DNA of 64,000 bases from Limosilactobacillus avistercoris (GCF_014836425.1 NZ_JACSQW010000009.1:1-64000); one strand, 5' to 3'. Counted from the first letter of the stretch, positions 41,502 through 52,669 are shown. Program-made: numbers and translations. The notes: generated by a model not told the origin, from the letters alone.

Positions 41502-42122
41502 ATGGCAAAAAGGGGAATGTTAATCGTACTTTCTGGTCCCTCTGGTGTAGGTAAAGGAACAGTACGTAAAGCGATTTTTGATTCCAATGATAATGATTTT
41601 CAATATTCTATTTCGATGACAACACGGAAGCCACGTCCTGGTGAAAAAAATGGTGTTGACTATTACTTTGTTTCAAAGGAAGAATTCGAACATGAAATTC
41701 AAACTGGTGGAATGCTTGAATACGCAAAGTATGTTGACAACTATTATGGGACCCCATTAAAATATGTTAATGAGACCTTAGATTCTGGGAAAGACGTTTT
41801 CCTTGAAATCGAAGTTAACGGTGCGATGCAAGTTCGTTCAAAGTGCCCAGATGGTGTTTTCATTTTCTTAACACCACCTGACTTGGATGAATTGAAGCAA
41901 CGTTTAATTCACCGTGGTACTGATAGTATGGAAGTTATTAACAAGCGGATTCGGAAAGCCTTTGATGAAATTCGGATGATGCAAAATTACGATTACGCAG
42001 TTGTTAATGACGAAGTTCCAAATGCTGTTGCTAAAATTAAGGACATTATCCGTACAGAACGGCTTCGGGTTAACCGAGTAATGCCACGATATCTTGAAAT
42101 GTTAGGAGATTCAGCACAATGA
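41502..42122 (+). CDS. gmk: Guanylate kinase
   Basis: Gmk converts GMP to GDP with ATP. The 206-residue enzyme has P-loop GPSGVGKGT (about 11-19), the GMP-binding [19 protein letters not shown] segment, and typical E-x-E-V-N-G. The frame is open far upstream, but ATG 41502 with GGATAGGAG is the family start. Its last bases overlap the rpoZ start (ATGA). First gene of a long conserved run. Confidence 0.97.
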   Translation: MAKRGMLIVLSGPSGVGKGTVRKAIFDSNDNDFQYSISMTTRKPRPGEKNGVDYYFVSKEEFEHEIQTGGMLEYAKYVDNYYGTPLKYVNETLDSGKDVFLEIEVNGAMQVRSKCPDGVFIFLTPPDLDELKQRLIHRGTDSMEVINKRIRKAFDEIRMMQNYDYAVVNDEVPNAVAKIKDIIRTERLRVNRVMPRYLEMLGDSAQ

Positions 42123-42337
42123 TTCTTTTTCCATCAGTTGATGAATTGTTAAAGCGGATTGATTCCCGTTATTCTTTAGTGATGCTCGCAAGTAAGCGCG
42201 CTCACGAATTGGAGCAGGGTTCCGCACCATTACTTGATCATTACTACTCAAGTAAGCCAGTAGGTAAGGCATTGGAAGAAATTGAAGCCGACAAGGTTAC
42301 AGTTGATCCAGATCACTTTGAGGACCTGCAAGATTAG
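42119..42337 (+). CDS. rpoZ: RNA polymerase omega subunit
   Basis: A 72-residue omega subunit, which helps beta-prime fold and assemble. The conserved [22 protein letters not shown] stretch (about 10-31) is present, as is the [10 protein letters not shown] helix. It overlaps gmk by four bases, indicating coupled translation. A hairpin follows, before coaBC. Confidence 0.95.
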   Translation: MILFPSVDELLKRIDSRYSLVMLASKRAHELEQGSAPLLDHYYSSKPVGKALEEIEADKVTVDPDHFEDLQD

Positions 42338-42361
42338 TTTTGAGTAGCTAATATTAAATTG

Positions 42362-42418
42362 AAGCATTCGTAATTTCTAGATGATTTATTCTCTGAGGTT
42401 ACGGGTGCTTTTCTTTTA
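42362..42418 (+). terminator. Terminator or attenuator after rpoZ
   Basis: AGCATTCGTAA pairs with TTACGGGTGCT (two G-U pairs), followed by TTTCTTTT. Confidence 0.65.
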
Positions 42419-42494
42419 ATTCGGGCAGCAGTAAGGGAAAAGTGGCTCGAGAATGATATAATCGATTTTGGATTTGAAATTTGGAGGGTGTGAA

Positions 42495-43697
42495 ATGGCA
42501 AAAATAGCGGTATACATGACGGGAGGGATCGCTCTTTACAAGGGGATTGAAGTAATTCGTTCTTTAGAAAAAGACGGTCACCAGGTCCGAGTAGCAATGA
42601 CCACGTCCGCAACAAAATTAATTGCTCCTGCAACATTACATGCGTTAACTCACGAACCCGTACTAACGACATTGTGGGGGCAAAGTAATTCTCCTGTTCC
42701 CCACATTGAACTTGCGGATTGGTCTGATTTTGCGATTGTGTTGCCCGCAACAGCTAATATTATTGGCAAAATGGCAAACGGGATTGCTAATGATGCGGTC
42801 TCAACCACTCTTTTGGCTACTGCAGCGCCAAAAATTGTTATTCCAGCAATGAATACTCATATGTGGGAAAATCCAGCTGTCCAACGAAATATTGCTCAGT
42901 TAAAGCAAGATGGAGTGAGAATTATAGAACCGGCGACGGGGGTGCTTGCTGAAGGTTATGAAGGGAAAGGACGACTTCCAGAGCCAAATGAAATCATCAA
43001 TCAATTACGTCTAATTATTAATGGCTTAGACAGAAGTCTCCTTTCCGGTAAACATCTTCTCATTACTGCCGGGGGAACCCGTGAAGCAATTGATCCGGTT
43101 CGCTTTATCGGAAACCGTTCTTCCGGAAAAATGGGGATCGCGATTGCCGAAGCAGCCGCCTATGCCGGTGCACATGTTGAGTTAATTCTTGGGCAAATTA
43201 CAGTTCCACAACCAGTAAATAAGCAGATCAAAATTTACCGTGTTGAAAGCACTGAGGAGATGCAAGCAATGGTGACGAAGCTGTTTTCTGCATCTAATAT
43301 TTTGATTATGGCAGCAGCCGTTGCTGATTTTCGGCCAGTTCAAATTGCTGGTCAAAAGATAAAGAAGCAACCCGGACAGGAAGAGTTGGGACTTCAATTG
43401 GTAAAAACAACCGATATTCTCAAGACGACAGCCGCAAAGAAGCGTTCCGACCAGTTTGTAGTTGGCTTTGCTGCTGAGACCGATTCTTTATTGCAGAATG
43501 CTAATAAGAAACTAGAAAGTAAGAACGCTGACTTGATTATTGCAAATAGTGTTGCTGGTAATGATAGCGCCTTTGGAAGTGATTTGGATCAAGTCACAAT
43601 TTTGCAATTAGGTGCATCGCCAATCAAGTGGCCGAAAATGACAAAGAAGGAAGTAGCGACAAAGCTAATTCAGTTACTTGCTACAAAGATAAAGTAA
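42495..43697 (+). CDS. coaBC: Bifunctional phosphopantothenoylcysteine decarboxylase/synthetase
   Basis: It makes 4'-phosphopantetheine for coenzyme A. The 400-residue protein has the flavin-dependent CoaC domain (about 1-180: GGIALYKG start, catalytic His in PHIELADW, and [11 protein letters not shown]) and the CoaB domain (about 185-400: [25 protein letters not shown] split over residues 190-214). ATG 42495 after TTGGAGG is preferred to an upstream start at 42468. It leads into priA two bases after the stop. Confidence 0.95.
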   Translation: MAKIAVYMTGGIALYKGIEVIRSLEKDGHQVRVAMTTSATKLIAPATLHALTHEPVLTTLWGQSNSPVPHIELADWSDFAIVLPATANIIGKMANGIANDAVSTTLLATAAPKIVIPAMNTHMWENPAVQRNIAQLKQDGVRIIEPATGVLAEGYEGKGRLPEPNEIINQLRLIINGLDRSLLSGKHLLITAGGTREAIDPVRFIGNRSSGKMGIAIAEAAAYAGAHVELILGQITVPQPVNKQIKIYRVESTEEMQAMVTKLFSASNILIMAAAVADFRPVQIAGQKIKKQPGQEELGLQLVKTTDILKTTAAKKRSDQFVVGFAAETDSLLQNANKKLESKNADLIIANSVAGNDSAFGSDLDQVTILQLGASPIKWPKMTKKEVATKLIQLLATKIK

Positions 43698-43707
43698 GGT
43701 GAAATAT

Positions 43708-46137
43708 GTGGCACAGTTAGCACAAGTAATTGTTGATGTTCCCACAATGCAAACAAACCAGCCTTACACATACCAAGTTCCTCCTCGACTTGAAAACCAG
43801 GTACAACTGGGGATGAGGGTTATAGTTCCCTTTGGTAATGGGAAACGGCAAGTTCAGGGGTTTGTTGTGGGGTTGGATCAGCCAACAAAGTATGATGGTC
43901 AATTAAAAGCAATCAGTGCCTTGATGGACCTCCAACCAGTAATTAATGGCGAATTATTAAGATTGAGTAAGTGGCTTGCTGACCGAACCTATGCTTTTTG
44001 GATTTCTAGTATTTATACAATGCTTCCTAATATGCTAAAAGCTAAGTCTACGCGGATAGTGCGGATAATTGATGAGGTTGATGAGCAGACTGTCTTTGAT
44101 ATTTTTCATGGTAAAGACGAACTTGATTTTGTAACAGTACAATCTAATCCACAAATTGTTAGTCGTTTACTTAAATTACAAAGGCAAAAAAAGGTACGAT
44201 TTGAATATGTAATAGCGGATCAGGCTAAACCCAAAACTACGGTTGGTATTCGACCACAATTGGACTTTGAAGGCCTCGAGGAAGCACGAACTTCACTTCA
44301 TCCTAATGCCCATGCGCAGAATCGCCTTTTGTCTTACCTTCAAAGTATTGTTGGTAAGACAGTCAAACAAACGGATGCTGAAAAAGTTAGTGGATTGAAG
44401 GCGGTAACATTTAATGTTGGTGTTCAAAAAGGATGGTTAGCAAAAGTACCAGTTGAAGTATACCGAACTCCCCATAGTCAGGAAAATTTGCCTGATGATG
44501 AGCACCTTTCGAAGCCTTTAGAGTTGAACGATGAACAGCAAGTAGCGGTTAATAAAATCGATCAGGCCATTGATGATTCTCAAAGTCAGGTCTTTCTTTT
44601 AGAGGGAGTTACTGGTAGTGGGAAAACTGAAGTCTACCTGCAATCAATTGCTAGAGCGCTCCAAAATCATAAAACAGCATTAATGCTTGTTCCAGAAATT
44701 TCGTTAACTGCTCAAATTGTTAACCGGGTTCGTCGCCGTTTTGGTTCAAAGGTTGCGGTTCTTCATAGTGGCCTCTCTAACGGTGAGCGTTTTGATGAGT
44801 GGCGACGTATCGAACGCGGAGAAGCTAAAGTGGTAGTCGGGGCGCGGTCCGCAATTTTTGCTCCGTTAAAAGATCTAGGAATTATTATTCTTGATGAAGA
44901 GCATGAATCGAGCTATAAGCAGGATGAGTCACCGAGATATCATGCTCGAGAAGTTGCTAAATGGCGGGGAAAGTATAATAATGCTCCTGTTGTTCTTGGT
45001 TCTGCCACCCCAAGCTTAGAAAGTCGAGCACGGGCAATGAAGGGAGTTTACCAGCTTCTTTTACTAAAGCACCGGGTAAATAAGCAACCACTCCCGCCAA
45101 TCCAGGTAGTTGATATGCGTCCTGAAATTAAGGAACGCGGAGAGAGTAATTTTTCTCGAGAACTATTAGTAAAATTAACGGACCGCTTGGCAAGAAATGA
45201 ACAAAGTATATTGATGCTTAATCGGAGAGGCTTTTCCTCGTTTATGATGTGTCGTGACTGTGGGGAAGTCCTGAAATGTCCTAATTGTGACATTTCTTTA
45301 ACTCTTCATTTAGATAGTCACACGATGAAGTGTCATTATTGTGGACATGAAGAACCAATTCCACGCTACTGCCCTAATTGTGGTAGCCGTGAAATTCGTT
45401 ATTATGGGACTGGAACCGAAAAAGTCGAGCAGGAGTTAAGTCACCTGATTCCTAATGCGCGGATTATACGGATGGATGTTGATACCACAAGACGTAAGGG
45501 AATGCATGAAAAGCTTTTACGGCAGTTTGGTCAACATCAAGCTGATATTCTTTTGGGAACCCAGATGATCGCAAAGGGACTAGATTTCCCTAATGTGACT
45601 TTGGTGGGGGTCCTTAATGCTGATACTGGCCTAGGATTGCCGGATTTTCGGTCAAGTGAGCGAACTTTTGACTTATTAAGCCAGGTGAGTGGTCGGGCTG
45701 GTCGGGCTGATAAAAAGGGTGAGGTAATTATCCAAACCTATAACCCAGACCATTATGCAATTCGATTAGCACAGCAAAATGACTATGAAGCATTTTTTAA
45801 ACAGGAAATGGCGTTGCGTCATCAAGCGAGTTACCCACCATACTACTTTACGATTCGGATTATGGCGAGTCATGAAGAAGAGGCAGTGGCTGCCCGTGCG
45901 ATGACGAAGATTAAGCAAGAATTGGTTGATAATTTAATGCCATCAACGATTATTCTTGGCCCGACGCCACGAGCAATTGCGCGAATGAAGCGCCGTTATT
46001 ATTATCAGATTGTAATCAAATATAAGCAGGATCAACGATTGCACTCAACTTTACAAAGGATTCTTCAAGAAACTCAAAGTAAGAGACGAGCGGACGTCCA
46101 GATCTCAATTGATCCTGATCCACAATATTTTATGTAA
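43708..46137 (+). CDS. priA: Primosomal protein N' (replication restart helicase PriA)
   Basis: PriA recognises stalled forks and reloads the replisome. The protein is about 809 residues: DNA-binding N-terminal domain, helicase domain with Walker A GVTGSGKTE (about 300), DEEH box (about 395), zinc-binding Cys cluster (CRDCG, CPNC, CHYC and CPNC at about 514-560) and C-terminal domain. Two GTG codons are possible (43699 and 43708); the second has AAGG at a proper distance. In B. subtilis def lies between priA and fmt; here fmt follows directly. Confidence 0.95.
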   Translation: MAQLAQVIVDVPTMQTNQPYTYQVPPRLENQVQLGMRVIVPFGNGKRQVQGFVVGLDQPTKYDGQLKAISALMDLQPVINGELLRLSKWLADRTYAFWISSIYTMLPNMLKAKSTRIVRIIDEVDEQTVFDIFHGKDELDFVTVQSNPQIVSRLLKLQRQKKVRFEYVIADQAKPKTTVGIRPQLDFEGLEEARTSLHPNAHAQNRLLSYLQSIVGKTVKQTDAEKVSGLKAVTFNVGVQKGWLAKVPVEVYRTPHSQENLPDDEHLSKPLELNDEQQVAVNKIDQAIDDSQSQVFLLEGVTGSGKTEVYLQSIARALQNHKTALMLVPEISLTAQIVNRVRRRFGSKVAVLHSGLSNGERFDEWRRIERGEAKVVVGARSAIFAPLKDLGIIILDEEHESSYKQDESPRYHAREVAKWRGKYNNAPVVLGSATPSLESRARAMKGVYQLLLLKHRVNKQPLPPIQVVDMRPEIKERGESNFSRELLVKLTDRLARNEQSILMLNRRGFSSFMMCRDCGEVLKCPNCDISLTLHLDSHTMKCHYCGHEEPIPRYCPNCGSREIRYYGTGTEKVEQELSHLIPNARIIRMDVDTTRRKGMHEKLLRQFGQHQADILLGTQMIAKGLDFPNVTLVGVLNADTGLGLPDFRSSERTFDLLSQVSGRAGRADKKGEVIIQTYNPDHYAIRLAQQNDYEAFFKQEMALRHQASYPPYYFTIRIMASHEEEAVAARAMTKIKQELVDNLMPSTIILGPTPRAIARMKRRYYYQIVIKYKQDQRLHSTLQRILQETQSKRRADVQISIDPDPQYFM

Positions 46138-46156
46138 ATGAAAGGATGACGTACTT

Positions 46157-47110
46157 ATGTCAACATCAATCGTATTTATGGGAACTCCAGAATTTGCAGT
46201 GCCAATTTTACAAAGCCTTATTGACGCACCTGAATATGACATTCAGGCTGTTTTGACTCAACCAGATCACCGGGTTGGTCGTAAGCATATTTTGACTCCT
46301 TCACCAGTAAAGAAGTTAGCCGTAGAAAACCAAATTAAAGTTTTACAACCAGCTAAATTAGGTGGGAGTGAGGAAATGGCAGAGATCATTGAAATGCAAC
46401 CGGATCTTTTGATTACGGCTGCTTACGGTCAATTCTTGCCAACTAAGTTATTAGACGCTGCCCAAATTGCTGCAATTAACGTTCACGGTTCACTATTGCC
46501 TAAGTATCGTGGTGGTGCACCAGTCCAATATTCAATTATTAATGGTGATAAGGAAACCGGGATCACGATTATGTATATGGTAAAGAAGATGGATGCTGGA
46601 GACATGATTTCTCAACGTTCAATTCCGATCGAACCTGACGATGATAACGGGACGATGTTTAAGAAATTGAGTATTCTTGGAAGGGATCTCTTATTAGAAA
46701 CATTGCCTGACCTAATTAGTGGTAATGTTCATCCGCAAAAACAGGATCCCGAGAAGGTTACTTTTTCACCAAACATTTCTAGTGCTCAAGAACAAATTGA
46801 TTACACAATGACGGCTGACAAAATTGACGATAAGGTCCGTGGGTTACGTCCGGCCCCAATTGGTAATATGAAAATTGATGGTTTAAGGACGAAAATTTAC
46901 GATGTCACTCCCTTAGATGAGAAGACAAGTCTGGAACCAGGAAAAGTTGTTCGAGTTGATAAGCACCACCTGGTAATTGCTGCCGGTAATGGAACAACCT
47001 ACCAAATTAACGAGTTAAAACCTGCTGGTAAGCAAAAGATGAATATTACTGCTTATTTGAACGGTCACCAAAACATTAAAGAAGGGATGCAAGTGGTAAC
47101 TGATGACTAA
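46157..47110 (+). CDS. fmt: Methionyl-tRNA formyltransferase
   Basis: Fmt formylates initiator Met-tRNA with 10-formyl-THF. The 317-residue protein has the formyltransferase domain with catalytic Asn, His and Asp (INVHGSLLPKYRGGAP at about 107-122, Asp in DAGDM) and a C-terminal OB-like domain. AAAGGATGACG before the ATG. Its last eight bases overlap rsmB. Confidence 0.97.
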   Translation: MSTSIVFMGTPEFAVPILQSLIDAPEYDIQAVLTQPDHRVGRKHILTPSPVKKLAVENQIKVLQPAKLGGSEEMAEIIEMQPDLLITAAYGQFLPTKLLDAAQIAAINVHGSLLPKYRGGAPVQYSIINGDKETGITIMYMVKKMDAGDMISQRSIPIEPDDDNGTMFKKLSILGRDLLLETLPDLISGNVHPQKQDPEKVTFSPNISSAQEQIDYTMTADKIDDKVRGLRPAPIGNMKIDGLRTKIYDVTPLDEKTSLEPGKVVRVDKHHLVIAAGNGTTYQINELKPAGKQKMNITAYLNGHQNIKEGMQVVTDD

Positions 47111-48452
47111 GTTTACCCCACATAACGCTCGAGAATTAGCCTTTACTTCCTTAGAACGGGTGCGTAAAACACAGGCATATTCGAATTTACAAGTTGATGA
47201 AACACTTCGGCGACATGAATTGAGCCCTGCAGATCGGCGGCTAGTAACGACGATTATTTATGGTACTCTTCAGCACCAGCTTACTTTGGAATACTGGTTA
47301 AAATCATTAACTCCTGGTAAAAAGTTGGATTCATGGGTTGAAACTCTTTTATTAACGGCACTTTACCAATTCCATTATTTAGAGCGGGTTCCTAACTGGG
47401 CGGTTACTGATGAAACAATTAAGATTGCTAAACGACGCGGAAATCCGGGAATAAGGAAATTTGTTACTGGGGTTCTTCATTCTGCGTTACGAAATGGTTT
47501 TCCTGATTTTTTTGAAATTAAGCCCCTTCCCAAGCAACTTGCACTTACAGCCAGTGTGCCTCAATGGCTGGTTGAAACACTTATTAATGAGAATGGCGAG
47601 CAGGTTACTAAGGAGATCCTTCGGGCGATTAATGATCCAGCACACGTTTCAATTCGAATCAATACTAAAAAAAGTGATTTGAAGAGTGTGAAGGAACAGT
47701 TACGTGAAGAAGGGATCGAGACTGATGAGAGTCGTGTTGCGGCTAATGCCCTAGTTGTAACTTCGGGTAATGTTGTTAATTCTCCATTATTAAAAAACGG
47801 CACCATTACAATTCAGGATGAAAGTGCAATGTTAGCAGTTGAGAGCATGGATCTAAAGCCACAATTTAAAGTTTTAGATGCTTGTGCGGCGCCTGGTGGA
47901 AAAACGGTACAAATTGCTGAACAGCTTTCATCTGAACAAGGTGGTGAAGTTGTTGCACTAGATATTCATCAACATAAGGTTCGACTAATTGAAAAAAATG
48001 CTCAACGGATGGGTGTTGAAGGAGAAGTTACTCCAGTGGCACTGGATGCCCGGAAAGTTACTGAACGGTTTAACGATGAGGAGTTTGATCGAATTCTTGT
48101 TGATGCCCCATGTAGTGGGATTGGCTTATTACGGCGTAAACCAGAAATTCGATACACAAAAACTGCACAGGACAGTCAACAACTACATAAAATTCAGTTG
48201 GCAATTTTAAATGCGGTTGCCCCAAAAGTAAAAAAAGGCGGTATAATTACTTTTAGCACGTGCACAATTTTGCGGGAAGAAAATGATCATACTGTTCATG
48301 AATTCCTGCAGAATCATCCAGAATTTAAACTGGAGCGGACAAAGACTGCACGGGCGATTAAGGACGATCGAGATTCGGCAACTTTGACAATTATGCCGAG
48401 CGATTACGATTCCGATGGCTTCTTTATTAGTAGCCTTAAGCGAAATCTGTAG
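47103..48452 (+). CDS. rsmB: 16S rRNA cytosine-5 methyltransferase RsmB
   Basis: RsmB methylates C967 (E. coli numbering) of 16S rRNA. The 449-residue protein has an N-terminal NusB-like RNA-binding domain (about 1-140) and a C-terminal Rossmann domain. The SAM motif is LDACAAPGGKT (about 257-267), and the two conserved Cys are in DAPCSG (about 338) and STCT (about 387). It overlaps fmt and is followed closely by stp. Confidence 0.96.
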   Translation: MTKFTPHNARELAFTSLERVRKTQAYSNLQVDETLRRHELSPADRRLVTTIIYGTLQHQLTLEYWLKSLTPGKKLDSWVETLLLTALYQFHYLERVPNWAVTDETIKIAKRRGNPGIRKFVTGVLHSALRNGFPDFFEIKPLPKQLALTASVPQWLVETLINENGEQVTKEILRAINDPAHVSIRINTKKSDLKSVKEQLREEGIETDESRVAANALVVTSGNVVNSPLLKNGTITIQDESAMLAVESMDLKPQFKVLDACAAPGGKTVQIAEQLSSEQGGEVVALDIHQHKVRLIEKNAQRMGVEGEVTPVALDARKVTERFNDEEFDRILVDAPCSGIGLLRRKPEIRYTKTAQDSQQLHKIQLAILNAVAPKVKKGGIITFSTCTILREENDHTVHEFLQNHPEFKLERTKTARAIKDDRDSATLTIMPSDYDSDGFFISSLKRNL

Positions 48453-48470
48453 AAGGGAAAAGCATTATTT

Positions 48471-49211
48471 ATGAAAGTTGCTTATCAAACAGATATTGGT
48501 CATCTACGGAAAGAAAATCAGGATCGGGTAGCTAAGTTTACTGCTCCTGATGGAACTATCTTGGTGGTCGTTGCCGATGGAATCGGTGGTAGCCGGGGCG
48601 GCGATGTTGCGGCACAGGTTACTGTTGATCATCTTGGTCGTCAATTTCAAGCGGCCTCACCAAACTCATCACTGGAAGCAATTCGGTGGTTCGCACGTGA
48701 GGTCCAATTAATCAACGACGAAATTTTAAAAAAATCAAAGAAGAACCCAAAGTATCAGGGAATGGGCACTACCTTGGTTGCTGCCATTATTTTTGAGCAG
48801 GCAATGGTAGTGGCTAATATCGGTGATAGTCGGGGATATGTCCTCCACGGTGATTTGTTAACGCAGGTCACGATCGATCATTCATTAGTGAACGAATTGG
48901 TCAAGCATGGCGACATTACAGAAGAAGAAGCCCGTAATTATCCACAAAACAACATAATTACTCGTGCCATTGGGGCATCAGCTGATGCAAGGATCGAAGT
49001 TAACCGCTTTGAGATTGCTCCTGGTGACCAAGTTTTGTTGTGCACTGATGGTTTGTCCAAGATGGTTACTCGAGAGCAAATGAAAAAGATATTAGAATCC
49101 GAACTCTCGGTAGCAGAGAAGTGTTCGCAACTAGTTAAAATGGCAAATGATGCTGGTGGACCAGATAATATCACTGTCCTGATTGGGTTGGTAGAAGACC
49201 AGGAGGGGTAG
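48471..49211 (+). CDS. stp: PP2C-type serine/threonine phosphatase
   Basis: The 246-residue metal-dependent phosphatase reverses PknB phosphorylation. Conserved metal-binding Asp residues are visible in RKENQDRV, VVADGIGG, LLCTDGLSK and GGPDNITV. It has no membrane part. It lies directly before pknB, four bases apart, the usual arrangement (prpC-prkC). Confidence 0.96.
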   Translation: MKVAYQTDIGHLRKENQDRVAKFTAPDGTILVVVADGIGGSRGGDVAAQVTVDHLGRQFQAASPNSSLEAIRWFAREVQLINDEILKKSKKNPKYQGMGTTLVAAIIFEQAMVVANIGDSRGYVLHGDLLTQVTIDHSLVNELVKHGDITEEEARNYPQNNIITRAIGASADARIEVNRFEIAPGDQVLLCTDGLSKMVTREQMKKILESELSVAEKCSQLVKMANDAGGPDNITVLIGLVEDQEG

Positions 49212-49214
49212 TAA

Positions 49215-51116
49215 ATGAATCCTGGATATAAAATCGGTAAACGATACAGGATTATTCGCACGCTTGGTGAAGGCGGAATGGCGAATGTTTATTTAGCGTA
49301 TGATGAACTTCTCGATCGCGAAGTATCAGTTAAGTTACTTCGCCTTGATTTACGGGATGATCCAAATACGCAACGTCGTTTTGAACGCGAAGCAATGGCG
49401 GCGACCCAATTAAACGATCCCCATATTGTTGGTGTTTACGATATTGGTGAAGATCATGGAATGCAATTTATGGTAATGCAATACGTTAAGGGGACTGACC
49501 TGAAGGCGTATATTAAGAAAAATTTTCCGATCCCATTACCACAAGTTGTCGATATTATGGAACAAGTGTTATCGGCGGTTCAGGCTGCCCATGATCATGG
49601 AATTATCCACCGTGATTTAAAACCGCAAAATATTTTAATTGATGAAAATAAGAATATTAAGATTACTGACTTCGGGATTGCCGTTGCAGCTTACCAGGAC
49701 TCATTGACACAGACAAATACGTTGATGGGTTCTGTTCATTATCTTTCTCCAGAGCAGGCACGGGGAAGTATTGCTACTAAGCAGTCTGATATCTACTCTT
49801 TAGGGATTATTTTGTATGAATTACTGACGGGGAAAGTACCGTTTGAAGGAGAAACAGCTGTTTCAATTGCCCTCAAACACTTTAAAGAAAACATTCCATC
49901 AGTTCGTAATTTTAATCGGAATATTCCTCAAGCATTAGAGAATGTGGTGATCAAAGCCACTGCTAAGGATCCGGCAGAACGGTATCAATCAGCTGCTACA
50001 ATGGCGGCCGATTTAAAGACAGCATTAGATCCGGCAAGAAAAAATGAACCACGACTTGAGCTTAATGCTGAAGATGATGGCGAAACGAAAGTGATTGACT
50101 TGCCGAAACATCACGATAAGCAAGAACCACAGGATGTTGAAAAGCAACCTAAAAATAAACCTGAATCCTTCTGGCATCGTTATAAAAAGTATCTTTCGTT
50201 AGGAATTGGAATTGCTGTTTTAATTGTTGTTTGTGGCAGTGGTTGGTGGTTCTTTGGTCGAACTGTTGTAATGCCAGATGTGGACGGTCAAAGTGCTGTA
50301 AAAGCAGAGCAGACACTTCATAAGCATAATTTGCGGGTTGGAAATATTACTCGCGGTTATGACCCGAATGTGCCAAAAAATCATGTGATCAGTAGCTCAC
50401 CAAATGGTAGCGATAAAGCACGAATTAATAGTTATGTTGATCTAAAGGTGAGCCAAGGTGTCAAACAAATGACGATGGCTGATTATGTTGGCTCTGATTA
50501 TGACGATGTTGCAAGCAGTCTCCGGGCGAAAGGCTTTCACGTTGAACAAGTTAGAGTCCATTCAGAAACAGTTGATCCTGGACAGATAATGAAGCAGAAT
50601 TATGCGAAAGGAAAGACAGTTGCTACAGCTGCCCATACCATTCGCTTTGAAGTGAGTGCTGGAAAACCACAGATTAAAATTCCTGATTTTAAAAACCAAG
50701 ATATTAGTGTTGTCCAGAAGTTTGCTAACGAGCATAACTTACAATTAACCACTCAAGAAAAGACATCCCAAACCATTGCAACTAACCACGTCATCGCGCA
50801 AACACCTAAACCAGGATCAACATTAAGTCGTGGCGATACACTAACGGTGACCGTGGCTAACTCTGGTAATGAGACAAAGACTACTAATATTCAGATTAAT
50901 ATTCCGTTTGACGGTAATGGTGGTCAGCATGAAAATCGTGTTCAAGTTTATATTAAGGACGCGCAACATAACCTAACCATGCAATATCAAGATATTACAA
51001 TTAACCAAGAGACAACGATTAATGTTCCGTTTACCCTTAGACAAGGAGAAACAGGTGCTTACCGGGTTGTTCGGAATGGTCGAACAATCATGAGCGCAAC
51101 GAACATCACAGCTTAA
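49215..51116 (+). CDS. pknB: PASTA-domain Ser/Thr protein kinase
   Basis: The 633-residue kinase senses cell-wall fragments and regulates growth and division. It has a Hanks-type kinase domain (about 10-270) with glycine loop LGEGGMANVY, HRDLKPQN (about 132-139) and ITDFGIA, an acidic linker, one membrane helix (about 330-350), and three extracellular PASTA repeats (about 352-545) that bind muropeptides, followed by a last beta domain of about 80 residues without PASTA pattern. Partnered with stp. Confidence 0.96.
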   Translation: MNPGYKIGKRYRIIRTLGEGGMANVYLAYDELLDREVSVKLLRLDLRDDPNTQRRFEREAMAATQLNDPHIVGVYDIGEDHGMQFMVMQYVKGTDLKAYIKKNFPIPLPQVVDIMEQVLSAVQAAHDHGIIHRDLKPQNILIDENKNIKITDFGIAVAAYQDSLTQTNTLMGSVHYLSPEQARGSIATKQSDIYSLGIILYELLTGKVPFEGETAVSIALKHFKENIPSVRNFNRNIPQALENVVIKATAKDPAERYQSAATMAADLKTALDPARKNEPRLELNAEDDGETKVIDLPKHHDKQEPQDVEKQPKNKPESFWHRYKKYLSLGIGIAVLIVVCGSGWWFFGRTVVMPDVDGQSAVKAEQTLHKHNLRVGNITRGYDPNVPKNHVISSSPNGSDKARINSYVDLKVSQGVKQMTMADYVGSDYDDVASSLRAKGFHVEQVRVHSETVDPGQIMKQNYAKGKTVATAAHTIRFEVSAGKPQIKIPDFKNQDISVVQKFANEHNLQLTTQEKTSQTIATNHVIAQTPKPGSTLSRGDTLTVTVANSGNETKTTNIQINIPFDGNGGQHENRVQVYIKDAQHNLTMQYQDITINQETTINVPFTLRQGETGAYRVVRNGRTIMSATNITA

Positions 51117-51127
51117 GGAGGTAAAAT

Positions 51128-52003
51128 GTGAAACAAGGGATAATTCAACAATCATTAAGTGGCTTCTACGATATCTTAGCTGATGGTGAAATTTACCGAA
51201 CACGGGCACGAGGCAATTTTCGTGCCAAAAAGATTAAGCCAATTGTTGGTGATCGGGTAGAATTTGAAAATGGATACCTACTTCGTGTACTGCCGCGAAA
51301 GAATGAATTAGTTCGTCCACCAGTGGCTAACGTTGACACTGCTGTAGTAGTGACAGCGGCCAAGAAGCCAACCTTCTCAACAAATTTGTTAGATCGCCAA
51401 TTGATTGCCCTTGAGGCACAAAAGATTACTCCAATAATTTACTTTTCAAAGACCGATCTTCTTGGCGATGACGAGTATTCGAAGCTAGAAAAAGTCGTTG
51501 CTGGTTATCGAAAGATTGGGTACCGCGTTTTTTTTAGCCGCGAAGCATTTGCACCTGAACAGCTTAAAGAGCTTTTGCGTGGTCAGATTGTTACGATGAT
51601 GGGACAAACAGGTGCCGGGAAATCAACGTTATTAAATCACCTTGCCCCTGGCTTAGACCTTGCAACAGGAGAAATCTCAACTGCATTAAAGCGGGGACGA
51701 CACACGACGCGGAAAGTCAGCTTGTTAAATGTTGCTGGTGCTTGGATTGCTGATACGCCTGGTTTTTCTTCATATGAAACTTTTGATATGACTGTTGAAG
51801 AGTTACCTAACCTTTTTCTCGAAATGAAGAGCTTAGCGCGGGAATGTAAGTTCCGTGGTTGTCTTCACTTGAAAGAACCTCAATGTGCGGTTAAAGATGC
51901 AGTAAAAAATGGTATAATCATGGAAAGTCGGTATGACAATTACGTTCAATTTCATAACTTGATTGCCAATCAAAAACCTGACTATGGTAAGAATAGGAAA
52001 TGA
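51128..52003 (+). CDS. rsgA: Small ribosomal subunit biogenesis GTPase RsgA
   Basis: RsgA matures the 30S subunit. At 291 residues it has an N-terminal OB fold, a circularly permuted GTPase domain (SKTD for G4 before the P-loop GQTGAGKST at about 158-166, and DTPGFSS for G3), and a zinc-finger end with Cys in [14 protein letters not shown] (about 240-253). Start codon GTG, six bases after AAGGAGG. Confidence 0.96.
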   Translation: MKQGIIQQSLSGFYDILADGEIYRTRARGNFRAKKIKPIVGDRVEFENGYLLRVLPRKNELVRPPVANVDTAVVVTAAKKPTFSTNLLDRQLIALEAQKITPIIYFSKTDLLGDDEYSKLEKVVAGYRKIGYRVFFSREAFAPEQLKELLRGQIVTMMGQTGAGKSTLLNHLAPGLDLATGEISTALKRGRHTTRKVSLLNVAGAWIADTPGFSSYETFDMTVEELPNLFLEMKSLARECKFRGCLHLKEPQCAVKDAVKNGIIMESRYDNYVQFHNLIANQKPDYGKNRK

Positions 52004-52015
52004 GGGATTTATAAA

Positions 52016-52669
52016 ATGATTAAAGTAGCACCTTCGATTCTCAGTGCTGATTATGTTAACTTACAAAAGGATATTGAAAAGGTAGACAAAGCTGGTGCTG
52101 AATACCTCCACATCGATGTAATGGACGGTTCATTTGTACCAAGTATTTCTTATGGACCCGGCTTTGTAAAGGCAATTCGTCCAATTACAAAGATGGTTCT
52201 TGACTGTCACCTAATGGTTCAAAACCCTGAGCATATTTTACCTGCATTTATTGATGCTGGTGCCGATATTATTGGGGTGCAGGTAGAAGCAACCCAACAT
52301 ATTCATCGGGCACTACAAATTATTAAGAATGGTGGAGTAAAGGCAGAAGTTGTCATTAATCCGGGTACGCCTATAGCGATGATTGAACCGGTTTTACATA
52401 TGGTTGACCAAGTCTTAGTAATGACTGTTAATCCAGGATTCGGTGGTCAAAAGTTCCTTCCTGAGACTGTTGAAAAGATTGCTAAACTTAACCAGATTAA
52501 GAAGAATAAGGGTTACAATTTCGATATTGAAATTGACGGTGGGGTAAATAACCAAACCGTTGTTGATTGTTATAAGGCTGGAGCAACAGTAGCAGTTGCT
52601 GGTTCATACGTTTATAACGCTGATGATCCTGCTGAACGGATTCAAGCATTAAAGGATGCAACTAAATAA
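52016..52669 (+). CDS. rpe: Ribulose-phosphate 3-epimerase
   Basis: Rpe interconverts ribulose-5-P and xylulose-5-P. In a heterofermenter this directly feeds phosphoketolase. The 217-residue TIM barrel shows PSILSADY, HIDVMDGSFVP, DCHLMV, MTVNPGFGGQ and EIDGGV, carrying the metal-binding His and Asp and phosphate-binding loops. A terminator follows. Confidence 0.97.
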   Translation: MIKVAPSILSADYVNLQKDIEKVDKAGAEYLHIDVMDGSFVPSISYGPGFVKAIRPITKMVLDCHLMVQNPEHILPAFIDAGADIIGVQVEATQHIHRALQIIKNGGVKAEVVINPGTPIAMIEPVLHMVDQVLVMTVNPGFGGQKFLPETVEKIAKLNQIKKNKGYNFDIEIDGGVNNQTVVDCYKAGATVAVAGSYVYNADDPAERIQALKDATK